Shown here: in pieces, positions 17,230-25,234 of the stretch
Position numbering within the stretch: position 1 is the stretch's first letter
Layout of the letters: each line of letters starts with the position of its first letter
Assembly (NCBI GenBank): GCA_022823505.1
Contig: JAJEIA010000008.1
Span: 1 to 64,000 of the forward strand
Reading direction: 5' to 3'
Length of the DNA stretch: 64,000 bases
DNA from: Dehalococcoidia bacterium
GTDB taxonomy: Bacteria > Chloroflexota > Dehalococcoidia > Lucifugimonadales > UBA3495
Program-made: the position numbers and the translations under genes
The notes under the pieces: model-generated
Told to the model about the DNA's origin: nothing
What the model saw: only the letters and a program-made list of their open reading frames with translations
Databases searched by the model: none

Positions 17230-17697
17230 TCAGCCGTTGATTTCGGCCACTGCCTGCAGGATCGTTTCCGGATCCGGAAGCGTCCCCGGCTGGTACGTCT
17301 CTCGGTACCGGATCACCCCCTGCGGATCGACTATGATCACGGCTCGGGTCCCGGCCCCCCGCTCCTCGTTCCAGAGGTCGTAGGCGGTGGTTACCTGGCC
17401 CTTGGGATGCCAGTCGGAGAGTTCGGGATAGGGCAACCCACCCATGGTGGTGGTCCAGGCCCGGTGGGCGGCTACGTGGTCACAACTGATGCCCAGCACC
17501 TGGGCATTCAACTCCTGGAACCGCGGGTGCAAGCGGCGGAAGGAGGTGGCCTGGTCCGTTCAACCGCTGGTGAAGTCCAGGACGTGGAAGGACAGGACCA
17601 CGGTGTTGGTGCCGCGGTAGTTGCTCAGTGAGATGTCTCCGTCGTGGGGAGACGGGAGAGTGAAGTCCGGCGCGTTGTCGCCGATTTGACCTGGCAT
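17230..17697 (-). CDS. Peroxiredoxin (BCP/AhpC-type) with in-frame UGA at the peroxidatic position: putative selenoprotein
   Basis: From the ATG at 17697 (GAGGAG upstream) the frame reads MPGQIGDNAPDFTLPSPHDG, then VLSFHVLDFTSG, a TGA at 17560-17562 (codon 46), then TDQATSFRRLHPRFQ, and continues without a shift to the stop at 17230. BCP-type peroxiredoxins have DFTPGC-T at this place, with the peroxidatic Cys near 45. The UGA sits exactly where that Cys belongs, and homology runs across it: later landmarks are VLGISCDHVAAHRAW and VIIVDPQGVIRY. Total length with Sec is 155 residues, normal for BCP. The best reading is Sec insertion, giving a peroxide-reducing selenoenzyme. A Cys-to-stop mutation is the alternative. 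No clear bacterial SECIS stem was found by eye. Confidence 0.82.
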
Positions 17698-17764
17698 CTA
17701 GCTTCTCCTCGGTTGAGCCGGGCGGGCAGTATGCGTCGGCTGCCTCCCGGCGGGGTTGGGAGCG

Positions 17765-17770
17765 ATTATA
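17765..17770 (-). promoter_or_regulatory. -10 element upstream of the peroxiredoxin gene
   Basis: A perfect TATAAT lies on the minus strand 68 bp upstream of the ATG. The only -35 candidate, TTGCCC, is 19 bp away, so the promoter is plausible but not ideal. Confidence 0.4.
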
Positions 17771-17890
17771 CCGCACGCCGGCAACGACCGGGCAAGGAGC
17801 GAAACGCCGGCGCCGCGGGGTCCGTGGGGAGCCGGGCGATGGTCGCGTGCTATACTCCGCCCCGCCGCAGCCGGCGGCCAGGACGCCTGA

Positions 17891-18904
17891 TTGGACGTGG
17901 TATTTGACCGGGGGGTGTATCTCCCGGAAGTGGGATTGTGGCTGGATGCCCTGCGCAAGCAGGACACGTCGGTAATCTCCCACGCGCACTCCGACCACAC
18001 CGCGAGACATCGCCGGCCGGTGCTCACTCCCGGGACCCGGCTGTTGCTGGGCGAGTACCTGGATCGATCCGAGCCGGTGGAGCTGGATTTCGGGCAGACG
18101 CTGGATTTCCCGGACTGCACAATCACTCTCTATCCCGCCGGTCATTGCCTGGGATCCGCGCAAACCCTGGTCGAAATCAAGGCCACGGGAGAACGTCTGC
18201 TGTACACGGGCGATCTGAGGGTGCAGCCGTCGCCAATCAACGAGGGACACCAGCCGGTCCCCTGCGATGTGTTGGTAATCGAGAGCACCTACGGTCGCCC
18301 GGATTACGTTTTCCCGCCGCAGGAAGAGGCCATCGGCACGGCCGTCCGCGTGGTGGCGCAATGGATCGAGCAGGGAGCCGTGCCCGTCGTCATGGGCTGG
18401 AGATTGGGCAAGGCCCAGGAGGCTTTGTATCACCTGCTGTCGGCCGGTTTCCGCGTGGCCTGTGAGGACAGCGTGTACGAGATAGCGCAGAGATACGAGC
18501 AGGCCGGCGTGGTCTTTCCGGGCGAATACCGCCCTGGCAACGGGGAGTGCCGCGAGGGGGAGGCAATGCTCTTCCCGCCGGGCAGGAAATCACGAGAAAT
18601 GGTCAACCGGATCAAGCCGGAGCGTCGGCCGGTGCGTTACCTGGAGCTGACGGGATGGGCGGCGGGACCCGGTGTCAAGCCGTGGGGTCGCGGCCGGCCC
18701 GGCGACGCCAGCCTGCCGTACAGCGATCACGCGGACTTCAACGACCTGGTGGCTTACGTGGACACGGTGCGCCCCAGGCAGGTATACACCGTGTTCGGGT
18801 TCCCGGACCTGGCGGATCATCTGAGGCGGAAGGGCTACTCGGCAATCCACCTGGGGAAGAATGCCACGGAAGCGGACCGCGCGTTCCAGATGCCGCTGCT
18901 CTAG
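17891..18904 (+). CDS. MBL/beta-CASP-like exonuclease (mRNA 3'-end processing / ligase-associated type)
   Basis: The 337-residue protein starts at TTG 17891 (DVVFDRGVYLPEVGLWLDA). It has the metal motif SHAHSDH, AGHCLGSAQ, LYTGD and the late motif PYSDHADFNDL, which are conserved in the CPSF73-like and DNA-ligase-associated exonuclease group (COG1236 type). A beta-CASP-like insertion (VIESTYGRPDYVFPPQEEA...VMGWRLGKAQE) lies between motifs. It probably hydrolyses RNA or DNA in the cytosol using two zinc ions. No ligase or helicase gene is adjacent, so the ligase-associated repair role is not supported by context. The upstream peroxiredoxin gene is divergent. Confidence 0.78.
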   Translation: MDVVFDRGVYLPEVGLWLDALRKQDTSVISHAHSDHTARHRRPVLTPGTRLLLGEYLDRSEPVELDFGQTLDFPDCTITLYPAGHCLGSAQTLVEIKATGERLLYTGDLRVQPSPINEGHQPVPCDVLVIESTYGRPDYVFPPQEEAIGTAVRVVAQWIEQGAVPVVMGWRLGKAQEALYHLLSAGFRVACEDSVYEIAQRYEQAGVVFPGEYRPGNGECREGEAMLFPPGRKSREMVNRIKPERRPVRYLELTGWAAGPGVKPWGRGRPGDASLPYSDHADFNDLVAYVDTVRPRQVYTVFGFPDLADHLRRKGYSAIHLGKNATEADRAFQMPLL

Positions 18905-18944
18905 TCCCGGATAACCCGATCGACGCGGCTTCCGCCTGCCGGGT

Positions 18945-20132
18945 TTATTCGCCCGGTCCGCGCAGCAGGTCGAGGTACTTGTAGCCCGACCCGGTGTTCA
19001 GCAGCACCACCTCTTCGTCTGACCCGATGCTGCCGTCGGCCAGTAGACGCTGCAGGCCCACCAGCGTTGCCGCGCCCTCGGGGCAGGCGATGACTCCCTC
19101 AGTGGCGGCCAGCGTGTACATTGCCTCGATCATGTCGTCATCACTGACGGCCAGCGCTCCGCCGCCGGTTTCGCGCAGGGCCTGCAGGATCAGGTAGTCG
19201 GCAAAGGGCCCGGGAACGCGCAAACCGTCGGCTTTGGTGGCGGCGTTGGGCCACGGGTCGGCAGTCTCGGTCCCGTCGTTCCAGGCCTTGACGATGGGTT
19301 GGCAGCCGTCGGCCTGCACGGCGTAGAACCGCGGGAGCTTGCCTTCGATCCATCCCAGTTCCAGCAGTTCCTGGAAGCCCTTGTGCATGCCGATGATGCC
19401 GGTTCCGCCCCCGGTGGGATAGACGATGGCGTCGGGCATCCGCCAGCCGAGTTGGTGGGCGATTTCCAGGCCCATGGTCTTCTTGCCCTCAGCTCGGCAG
19501 GGTTCCTTGAGGGTCGACAGGTCAAACAGTCCCTGCTCGGCGGCCACGGAAACGGCGATACGGCCGGCGTCGCTGATCAGGCCGTCGACGAGATTGAGCT
19601 CGGACCCGGCGACAATGGATTCCTTCTTGTTGGACGAGGGCGCGTCCTGGGGCATGAAGACCTTGACCGGAGTTCCGGCGCGGGCGCAGTAGGCGGCGGC
19701 TGCTCCGGCAGCGTTGCCTGCGGAGGGCATGGTGAACCCGCGCGCGCCTACCTCGACGGCCTTGGACACGGCGGCCGCGATGCCCCGGGCTTTGAACGTG
19801 CCGGTAGGGTTCAAGCCCTCCTCCTTGATGAGGAGGCGCCGTATGCCAACCTGTCGGGCGAGGGTGGTGGCCTCGAGGAGAGGAGTGCCACCTTCGCCCA
19901 GGGTGATGATTTCGTCCGGGTCGGTTACCGGCAGCAGTTCGTTGTATCGCCACATATTCGCCGGGCGGCCATCGAACACCGAGCGCTGCACCTCCCGGCG
20001 CAGGCGGGGCAGGTCGTATCGAACGAACAGGACTTTGCCGCAGCAGTCGCTGATGGTGGCGAGCCCGTCGTACGGATACTCGTTGCCGCAGATGGTGCAC
20101 TCGAGGTGGTCGATATAGCTGAAGGAGGTCAT
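18945..20132 (-). CDS. thrC: Threonine synthase family PLP enzyme
   Basis: The 395-residue protein has an N-terminal zinc-ribbon-like segment (ECTICGNEY ... DCCGK), typical of one class of threonine synthases. The PLP lysine is Lys114 in NPTGTFKARG, with the phosphate-binding region SAGNAAGAAAAYCARAG downstream. The enzyme converts O-phosphohomoserine to threonine. Related threonine-synthase-like enzymes act on other substrates, and no other threonine-pathway gene is in the window, so the symbol is probable rather than certain. It begins 4 bp after the stop of the NYN-domain gene, so the two are likely co-transcribed. Confidence 0.83.
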   Translation of the reverse strand: MTSFSYIDHLECTICGNEYPYDGLATISDCCGKVLFVRYDLPRLRREVQRSVFDGRPANMWRYNELLPVTDPDEIITLGEGGTPLLEATTLARQVGIRRLLIKEEGLNPTGTFKARGIAAAVSKAVEVGARGFTMPSAGNAAGAAAAYCARAGTPVKVFMPQDAPSSNKKESIVAGSELNLVDGLISDAGRIAVSVAAEQGLFDLSTLKEPCRAEGKKTMGLEIAHQLGWRMPDAIVYPTGGGTGIIGMHKGFQELLELGWIEGKLPRFYAVQADGCQPIVKAWNDGTETADPWPNAATKADGLRVPGPFADYLILQALRETGGGALAVSDDDMIEAMYTLAATEGVIACPEGAATLVGLQRLLADGSIGSDEEVVLLNTGSGYKYLDLLRGPGE

Positions 20133-20136
20133 CCGT

Positions 20137-21036
20137 TTACTCCGGGTTTTGATAGTGCTGGTCGCCGACGGAGGAGACCACCGGGTTGGAGATGGCCGGC
20201 CGGTTCAATCCCAACCCATCGCGAACCAGTTCGTTGGTTCGGACCAGTCTCACCGCCGAGGTGGGGTACTGGGGATTATTGGGATTGGGGACGTCGTGCC
20301 GCTCAATGATACCTTCATATAGCCAATCTTCCACCAGCCGGCGGCATTCGAATTCGTTCCAGGCGATCCCCCAATCGAGCATCCACTGGTTGCACAACAT
20401 ACTGTATCCGACAAAGTTCATGCGAGATTCCAGCTTGTTCATTTCGCGGACGAAGATCTGGAGCACGTCCTGGGCCGCTTCCGCCTGCTCCTCGGCGGTG
20501 GGCAATTGGATATCCACGTCGCCGTGTTCGGCCAACTGGATTCCCAGTTCGGCTTCCAGCGGGAATAGTGGGGCGACGGCCAGCATATCGCGGGCGACGG
20601 ACTGGCTGAAGGCGCAGAGGATCACGCGACGACCCATTCCGCGCGCGCGGTCAACCAGCACCTGGTAGTCGGAATCCCCCGACCCAAGAATAACCACGCT
20701 ACAGTCTGCACGATCTCGGAGCCAGTCGTACACTTCCAACAAAATTGATGGGTCGCTGCGGTCCTTGCCGGCCATGGTCCTTGGGGCGTGATAAAGAGTT
20801 ATGCCTGCTTGTGTGAACGCGGTACCGTCATCGGGCCGTAGACTCCAGTCTCCAAATGCCTTGCCACCCAACACTTCCCCGAATACCTGTCCCACATTAG
20901 TCATGGCTTCGTACAACGCTTGAGGAGTTATGCTTTTCTGATGGAGCTGCGCTCCGCGACGTATGTTTTCCCAATCGATGGCGATTAATACTCCGTGAGA
21001 CGATTCTTCCAACTGAGCACCTCCATGTGAAGTCAT
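20137..21036 (-). CDS. NYN (LabA/DUF88) domain nuclease-like protein
   Basis: With the ATG at 21036 the protein has 299 residues. The first 170 form a NYN domain: VLIAIDWENIRRG with the catalytic-type Asp, DPSILLEVYDWLRD, VVILGSGDSDYQVLVDRARGMGRRVILCAF. NYN proteins belong to the PIN-like nuclease superfamily and often act on RNA (family knowledge). The C-terminal 110 residues include a helical region (FECRRLVEDWLYEGIIERHD) that looks like a winged-helix/LOTUS-type module, a common NYN partner. It is the first gene of a pair with thrC, but a functional link is doubtful. No clear ribosome site is visible. Confidence 0.75.
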   Translation of the reverse strand: MTSHGGAQLEESSHGVLIAIDWENIRRGAQLHQKSITPQALYEAMTNVGQVFGEVLGGKAFGDWSLRPDDGTAFTQAGITLYHAPRTMAGKDRSDPSILLEVYDWLRDRADCSVVILGSGDSDYQVLVDRARGMGRRVILCAFSQSVARDMLAVAPLFPLEAELGIQLAEHGDVDIQLPTAEEQAEAAQDVLQIFVREMNKLESRMNFVGYSMLCNQWMLDWGIAWNEFECRRLVEDWLYEGIIERHDVPNPNNPQYPTSAVRLVRTNELVRDGLGLNRPAISNPVVSSVGDQHYQNPE

Positions 21037-21450
21037 TGGTCGGATTATACATATCACTCGAAAGTCTGCGAGTGACGGCTGGTTTGGCTATTGGAATGTA
21101 ACGGGTGAGGACACTCAGGTTGACCGTGGTGCAGGTTGCCTGAACATTGTTGACGATCATTCCTTAGAAGGGTCGGCGTGTCTTGGACGAGGATTTGCGT
21201 TGTGCCGGGCCGTATCGTTTGCGTTGGTATCGATCCCCGCCTACCGTTGCCGTAACCGTCGGGCAGTCAACGGTGGGCGGAAGCCGTGTATCCACGGGAA
21301 GACGAATATCATTCGTGCTCCGGCTATTATCGAAGCGGTATGCAGTCCAAGTAAGCGAAAGTTGTCGGCATTATAGCGGAAACTGGCACGAATGGAATCA
21401 GCGGCTACCCGTGCTAAAATTAATCGTTTGACATTGGAGGAAACGATTTC
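21037..21450. other. 414-bp gap without a convincing gene
   Basis: Short frames exist on both strands but have no ribosome site or recognisable domain. A plus-strand GGAGG at 21436 belongs to the next gene. TAAAAT near 21414 may be part of its promoter. Nothing else is supported here. Confidence 0.5.
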
Positions 21451-22275
21451 ATGCCCGACTACGAACTCATTCTCTACGAAGCAGACCGGCACAGCAGCAT
21501 CACCCGAATCACGCTGAACCGGCCGGACCGGCTCAATGCCCTCAACGACCAGATGCAGGTGGAAATCGCCGACGCCGTGGCGAAAGCCGATGCTGACCCC
21601 GACACGCGGGTGGTGATCATCACCGGCGCAGGCCGAGCGTTTTGCGCTGGCGGCGACATGAACCAACTGGGAGGCTCGTCCAACGGAAACGGCAGCGGGT
21701 GGACGTCGGGCAACGCGGACCAGGTGCGACGGAGTTTCAAGCTGGCCCAGGACATGATCCTCGGAGTGCAGCGGTGCGAAAAGCCGGTGATTGCGATGGT
21801 CAATGGCGTTGCCACCGGAGCTGGCCTGGATCTGGCCTGTGCCTGCGATATTCGTACCGGTACGCCCCGGTCGCGGTTCATGTCTGCGTACGTTCGGATC
21901 GGTCTGTTCCCGGGGTTTGGCGGGACCTGGCTGTACCCGCGGACCCTGGGGAGCCTGGGTCGGGCGGCGGAGATGCTGTTCACGGGTGACTTTCTGGAGG
22001 CCGAAGAGGCGCACCGTCTCGGGTTTTTGAACCGTCTGGTCGACGAGGATGAGCTGGAGGAAACCACCATGGAGTTGGCCGGGCGGATCGCCGCCGGACC
22101 GCCCATTGCGATCCGGCTGTCCAAGCTCATGCTGTACAAGGGGCTGGAGTTCGACCTGGAAACCGCGATGAAGATGGCGGCGGCCGGCGAGACCATCACG
22201 CTGACGTCCCAGGACCACGTGGAAGGGGTGTCCGCGTTCCGCCAGAAACGGGCCGCAGAATACCGCGACAGCTAA
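21451..22275 (+). CDS. Enoyl-CoA hydratase/isomerase family protein
   Basis: The 274-residue crotonase-fold protein opens ITRITLNRPDRLNALND and has the first oxyanion-hole block AGRAFCAGGDMNQLGG and the second block VNGVATGAGLDLACACDIR. The next block, MSAYVRIGLFPGFGGTWLYPR, and EAEEAHRLGFLNRLV are also typical. It should hydrate or isomerise an enoyl-CoA thioester in the cytosol. GGAGG lies 10 bp upstream of the ATG. The following genes include a MaoC-like hydratase, and an acyl-CoA dehydrogenase lies 14 kb on, all consistent with CoA-linked catabolism. The acyl chain is not known. Confidence 0.92.
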   Translation: MPDYELILYEADRHSSITRITLNRPDRLNALNDQMQVEIADAVAKADADPDTRVVIITGAGRAFCAGGDMNQLGGSSNGNGSGWTSGNADQVRRSFKLAQDMILGVQRCEKPVIAMVNGVATGAGLDLACACDIRTGTPRSRFMSAYVRIGLFPGFGGTWLYPRTLGSLGRAAEMLFTGDFLEAEEAHRLGFLNRLVDEDELEETTMELAGRIAAGPPIAIRLSKLMLYKGLEFDLETAMKMAAAGETITLTSQDHVEGVSAFRQKRAAEYRDS

Positions 22276-22423
22276 CCCCGGGGCGTCCACAGCGTCGCCC
22301 GATTCGTTCGCCGGCCGGCGAGCGGGTTCACTTGGCCAGCCCGGCAGATCGCCGGACCGGATCGCTGTGGTCTTGCCATCGGCGACCCGCTGTGATCTGG
22401 GCGATGATAGAATTTCGGATGTG

Positions 22424-23665
22424 ATGACTGTTCAAGTTGACAACAGCCTTTCTCCTCACGGTGGGGCGCTCGTTGAGCGGGTACGCCCCCTGACCGATGC
22501 CTCGGTTATCGCCGGCCTGCCGGCCATTGCGGTGCGCGAGCAGATCGTTCACGAGTGCGTGAACATCGCCTATGGTTTCTTCTCGCCGCTGACGGGGTTC
22601 ATGGGCAGCGCGGACGTGGCGTCGGTGTCCGCAAACATGCGGCTGACCACCGGATATGTGTGGCCCATTCCAATTGTCCTGGACGTCAGTCAGGCGGAGT
22701 TGGAAACCGCCGGCGTGTCCGTGGGAGACACGGCACTGCTGACCCACGGGGGCAATCCGCTGGCGACCATCGACGTATCAGAAATATTCGCGGTCGACCT
22801 GAACGAGATGGCGCGACAGGTGTACACCACCACCGATCCGGAGCATCCCGGCGTGCAGCGCACGCTGGGCTACGCAAATCGTTTCGTGGCTGGGGACATC
22901 ACACTGGTGTGCGAGCCCGTGATAAATCCACCCTTTGATCGGTTCTGGCGCACGCCGGCGCAACTGCGCGCGGAATTGGAGACCGTGGGATGGCAGCGCG
23001 CCGTGGCCCACCAGACCCGCAACGTGCCCCACTCCGGCCACGAGTACCTGATGAAGGGCGCGTTCATGGAGGCTCAGGCCGACGGCGTCCTGGTGAGCGC
23101 GGTGATCGGAGAGAAAAAAGAGGGCGATTACATCGACGAGGCCATCGTGCTGGCCCACGAGAACCTGCGCACCCACGGCTTTTTCCGCGACGACATTCAC
23201 CGCACCACCGCGCTCCTGTGGGATATGCGCTACGCCGGGCCGCGCGAGGCGGTGTTCCACGCCCTGGTGCGCAAGAACCTGGGCTGCACCCACCACATGT
23301 TCGGCCGTGACCATGCCGGCGTGGGTGACTACTACGGCCGGTACGCGGCGCACGAGATCTTTGACGAACTGCCCGACCTGGGCATTCGTTCCGTGCTGAC
23401 GCTGGAGTGGTGGTACTGCCCCACCTGCGGCGGCGTGGCCTACGAGGGTATCTGCGGGCACCCTGACACCAAGCAGGACCTGGCCGGCCGCTTGATCCGA
23501 AGCATCATCTCGGGCGGTACGGAACCGGCGCCGCAGACGCTGCGGGCAGAGACCCTGGCACTGGTCCGTGAGTGCGCTGAACAATACGGCTTCGGTTCGC
23601 CCTTCGTTACCGAGCAGTACCTGAACGAACGGACGCCGGTGCTGACGGTGCCCGAGGCTCGGTAG
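22424..23665 (+). CDS. sat: Sulfate adenylyltransferase (ATP sulfurylase)
   Basis: The 413-residue protein is a monofunctional ATP sulfurylase. It makes adenosine 5'-phosphosulfate from sulfate and ATP, or the reverse. The ATP-binding motif QTRNVPHSGH is at residues 197-206, with GRDHAGVGDYYG downstream, and an N-terminal PUA-like domain (IAYGFFSPLTGFM) precedes. A CPTCGG...GICGHP segment near the C-terminus may bind zinc, as in some thermophile homologues. I use the ATG at 22424; a GTG at 22421 is also possible. No APS kinase or reductase is next to it, so assimilatory or dissimilatory use cannot be decided. Confidence 0.94.
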   Translation: MTVQVDNSLSPHGGALVERVRPLTDASVIAGLPAIAVREQIVHECVNIAYGFFSPLTGFMGSADVASVSANMRLTTGYVWPIPIVLDVSQAELETAGVSVGDTALLTHGGNPLATIDVSEIFAVDLNEMARQVYTTTDPEHPGVQRTLGYANRFVAGDITLVCEPVINPPFDRFWRTPAQLRAELETVGWQRAVAHQTRNVPHSGHEYLMKGAFMEAQADGVLVSAVIGEKKEGDYIDEAIVLAHENLRTHGFFRDDIHRTTALLWDMRYAGPREAVFHALVRKNLGCTHHMFGRDHAGVGDYYGRYAAHEIFDELPDLGIRSVLTLEWWYCPTCGGVAYEGICGHPDTKQDLAGRLIRSIISGGTEPAPQTLRAETLALVRECAEQYGFGSPFVTEQYLNERTPVLTVPEAR

Positions 23666-23715
23666 CTCTCTGAGCGCCCGGCGACTCCGCAAGCAACACC
23701 TGGAGGAAATTCCAC

Positions 23716-24849
23716 ATGGTTCTGGAATCGGGACGGATCACGGAAGAAGGAATGGAACGGTTGCGGGGCCGTCTGGGCACGTTCAACCGTCCACGGCAGT
23801 ACGGTGTGGGGCTGTTCAACGAGGACGCGTCCCGCAGCGCCATCCGCCATTTCTGCCAGGGCATCGGGGATACCAACCCGCTGTACTGGGACCGTTCCTA
23901 CGCCCAGACGAGCAAATACGGAACCATCGTCGCGCCTCCGTGCTTCCTGTACAGCGTCTACTGGTGCTCCGGCCGCACCGGCGGCCTGCCCGGCGTGCAT
24001 GGATTCCATGCCGGCAATGACTGGGAATGGTACCGGCCAATCTATCTGGGCGACGAGATCAGCGTCCAGGAGCAGTTCACCGGCCTGGAGGAGAAGGAAA
24101 GCGAGTTCGCGGGGCGGATCGTCATCCAGTCCAGCGTCACCGACTACTTCAATCAGCGCGGGGAGATCATCGCCAAGACCAAGGGCTGGCAGGTGCGCGC
24201 CGAACGCAGCGCGGCCCGCGAGCGGCAAAAGTACAGTTTCGAGCCCTACCAGTACTCACGTGAAGAGCTGGAGACCATCCACAACGCCGTGCTCAACGAG
24301 GAGATCCGCGGCAACAACCCGCGCTGGTTCGAGGACGTGCAGATCGGCGACGAGTTGACGCCGGTGGTGAAGGGGCCGCTCAGCCACGGTGACATCACCG
24401 CGTTCGTGGCCGGCTGCATCGGCGGCATCAGCCACGGCATCCAGCTTCGTGAGATGCTGCGGCATCCTTCGTGGGGGTTCACCGACCCGAACACGGGGGC
24501 GCAGGAAGCCATCATCCGCGTCCACGACATCCAGGAGGCGGCGGAGTCTGCCGGGCTGCCCGGAGCCTACGACTACGGCTGCCAGCGCTGCTGCTGGATG
24601 GGCAACCTGCTCACCCACTGGATGGGCGATGACGGGTTCCTGAAGCGGATGCACGTGGAACTGCGACGGTTCAACGTGGTCGGCGACACCACCTGGTGCA
24701 AGGGGAAGGTGACGGGCAAGCGGGTCGAGGACGGCGAGCACCTGGTGGACATGGACATCTGGGGAGAGAACCAGCGCCAGCAGGTGACGACCCGGGGCAA
24801 CGCCACGGTGCGGCTGCCGTCGCGGGAGGCCAACGGCGGCTGGCCATAA
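23716..24849 (+). CDS. MaoC-like / FAS1-type dehydratase (double hot-dog)
   Basis: The 377-residue protein appears to contain two hot-dog domains. The first carries FCQGIGDTNPLYWDRSYAQTSKYGTIVAPPCFLYSVYW, the MaoC/FAS1 dehydratase hallmark with Asp-x-x-Pro-x-His replaced by DTNPLYWD. The second (ITAFVAGCIGGISHGIQLREM ... YDYGCQRCCWMGNLLTHWMGDDGFL) is degenerate. Such proteins hydrate or dehydrate acyl-CoA intermediates in bile-acid, steroid or branched-chain breakdown. The missing His in the first motif makes hydratase activity uncertain. GGAGG precedes the ATG, and the gene follows sat by 50 bp. Function is assigned at family level only. Confidence 0.75.
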   Translation: MVLESGRITEEGMERLRGRLGTFNRPRQYGVGLFNEDASRSAIRHFCQGIGDTNPLYWDRSYAQTSKYGTIVAPPCFLYSVYWCSGRTGGLPGVHGFHAGNDWEWYRPIYLGDEISVQEQFTGLEEKESEFAGRIVIQSSVTDYFNQRGEIIAKTKGWQVRAERSAARERQKYSFEPYQYSREELETIHNAVLNEEIRGNNPRWFEDVQIGDELTPVVKGPLSHGDITAFVAGCIGGISHGIQLREMLRHPSWGFTDPNTGAQEAIIRVHDIQEAAESAGLPGAYDYGCQRCCWMGNLLTHWMGDDGFLKRMHVELRRFNVVGDTTWCKGKVTGKRVEDGEHLVDMDIWGENQRQQVTTRGNATVRLPSREANGGWP

Positions 24850-24941
24850 TCACCAGCTGGGCGGGCGAACGTCTGCTCCTGCGTTCGCGATCCGAGGGCG
24901 ACTGAAATCGGGAAGATCGGCCGCCGTAATCGTTTACCGTT

Positions 24942-25172
24942 TCATCGGTACGCCGATTTCACGTCTACATATTTTGCGAGCTTGCGGCCTTTGCGGATCT
25001 CGATTTCGTAGCCGAGCGGCATTTGCGCTCGTTCCAAAATCTGTTCGATGTTCAAGCCGTCGAGTTCGCGGTCGTACCTGATGCCAAACAGGTGGATCCG
25101 AGCGTCTCGGTCTTCGTTTGGAGCCGTCGCGTACATGTGCTTCAAAATCTGCGCGGCCTCGTTTATGGTCAT
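24942..25172 (-). CDS. Small HTH-like protein, hypothetical
   Basis: The 76-residue protein starts at the ATG at 25172 (TINEAAQILKHMYATAPNEDRDARIHLFGIRYD). It continues with LNIEQILERAQMPLGYEIEIRKGRKLAKYVDVK. The helical spacing of the second part looks like a helix-turn-helix, and proteins of this pattern are, from memory, common as stand-alone HTH-like genes. It stands alone between two enzyme genes, with GGGGCGA weakly serving as ribosome site. DNA binding is inferred from shape only. Confidence 0.6.
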   Translation of the reverse strand: MTINEAAQILKHMYATAPNEDRDARIHLFGIRYDRELDGLNIEQILERAQMPLGYEIEIRKGRKLAKYVDVKSAYR

Positions 25173-25234
25173 TTTAGATCGCCCCTGATGTCGAAATCCG
25201 TTTTGAATTGTCACCGCCGTTGCAGTCGAGGCGG

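Noticed and set aside
17230-17532. A separate 100-residue gene made of the peroxiredoxin C-terminus
   Set aside because: The N-terminal half is in the same frame and ends at a UGA on the catalytic site, so one selenoprotein gene explains both parts better.
17500-17562. A bacterial SECIS hairpin after the UGA
   Set aside because: Only a weak 4-bp CCGC/GCGG stem could be drawn by eye; not enough to annotate.
21183-21431. Possible remnant of a formylglycine-generating-enzyme-like C-terminus
   Set aside because: LRCAGPYRLRWYRSP recalls the family's end only vaguely, and no adjoining sequence supports it.
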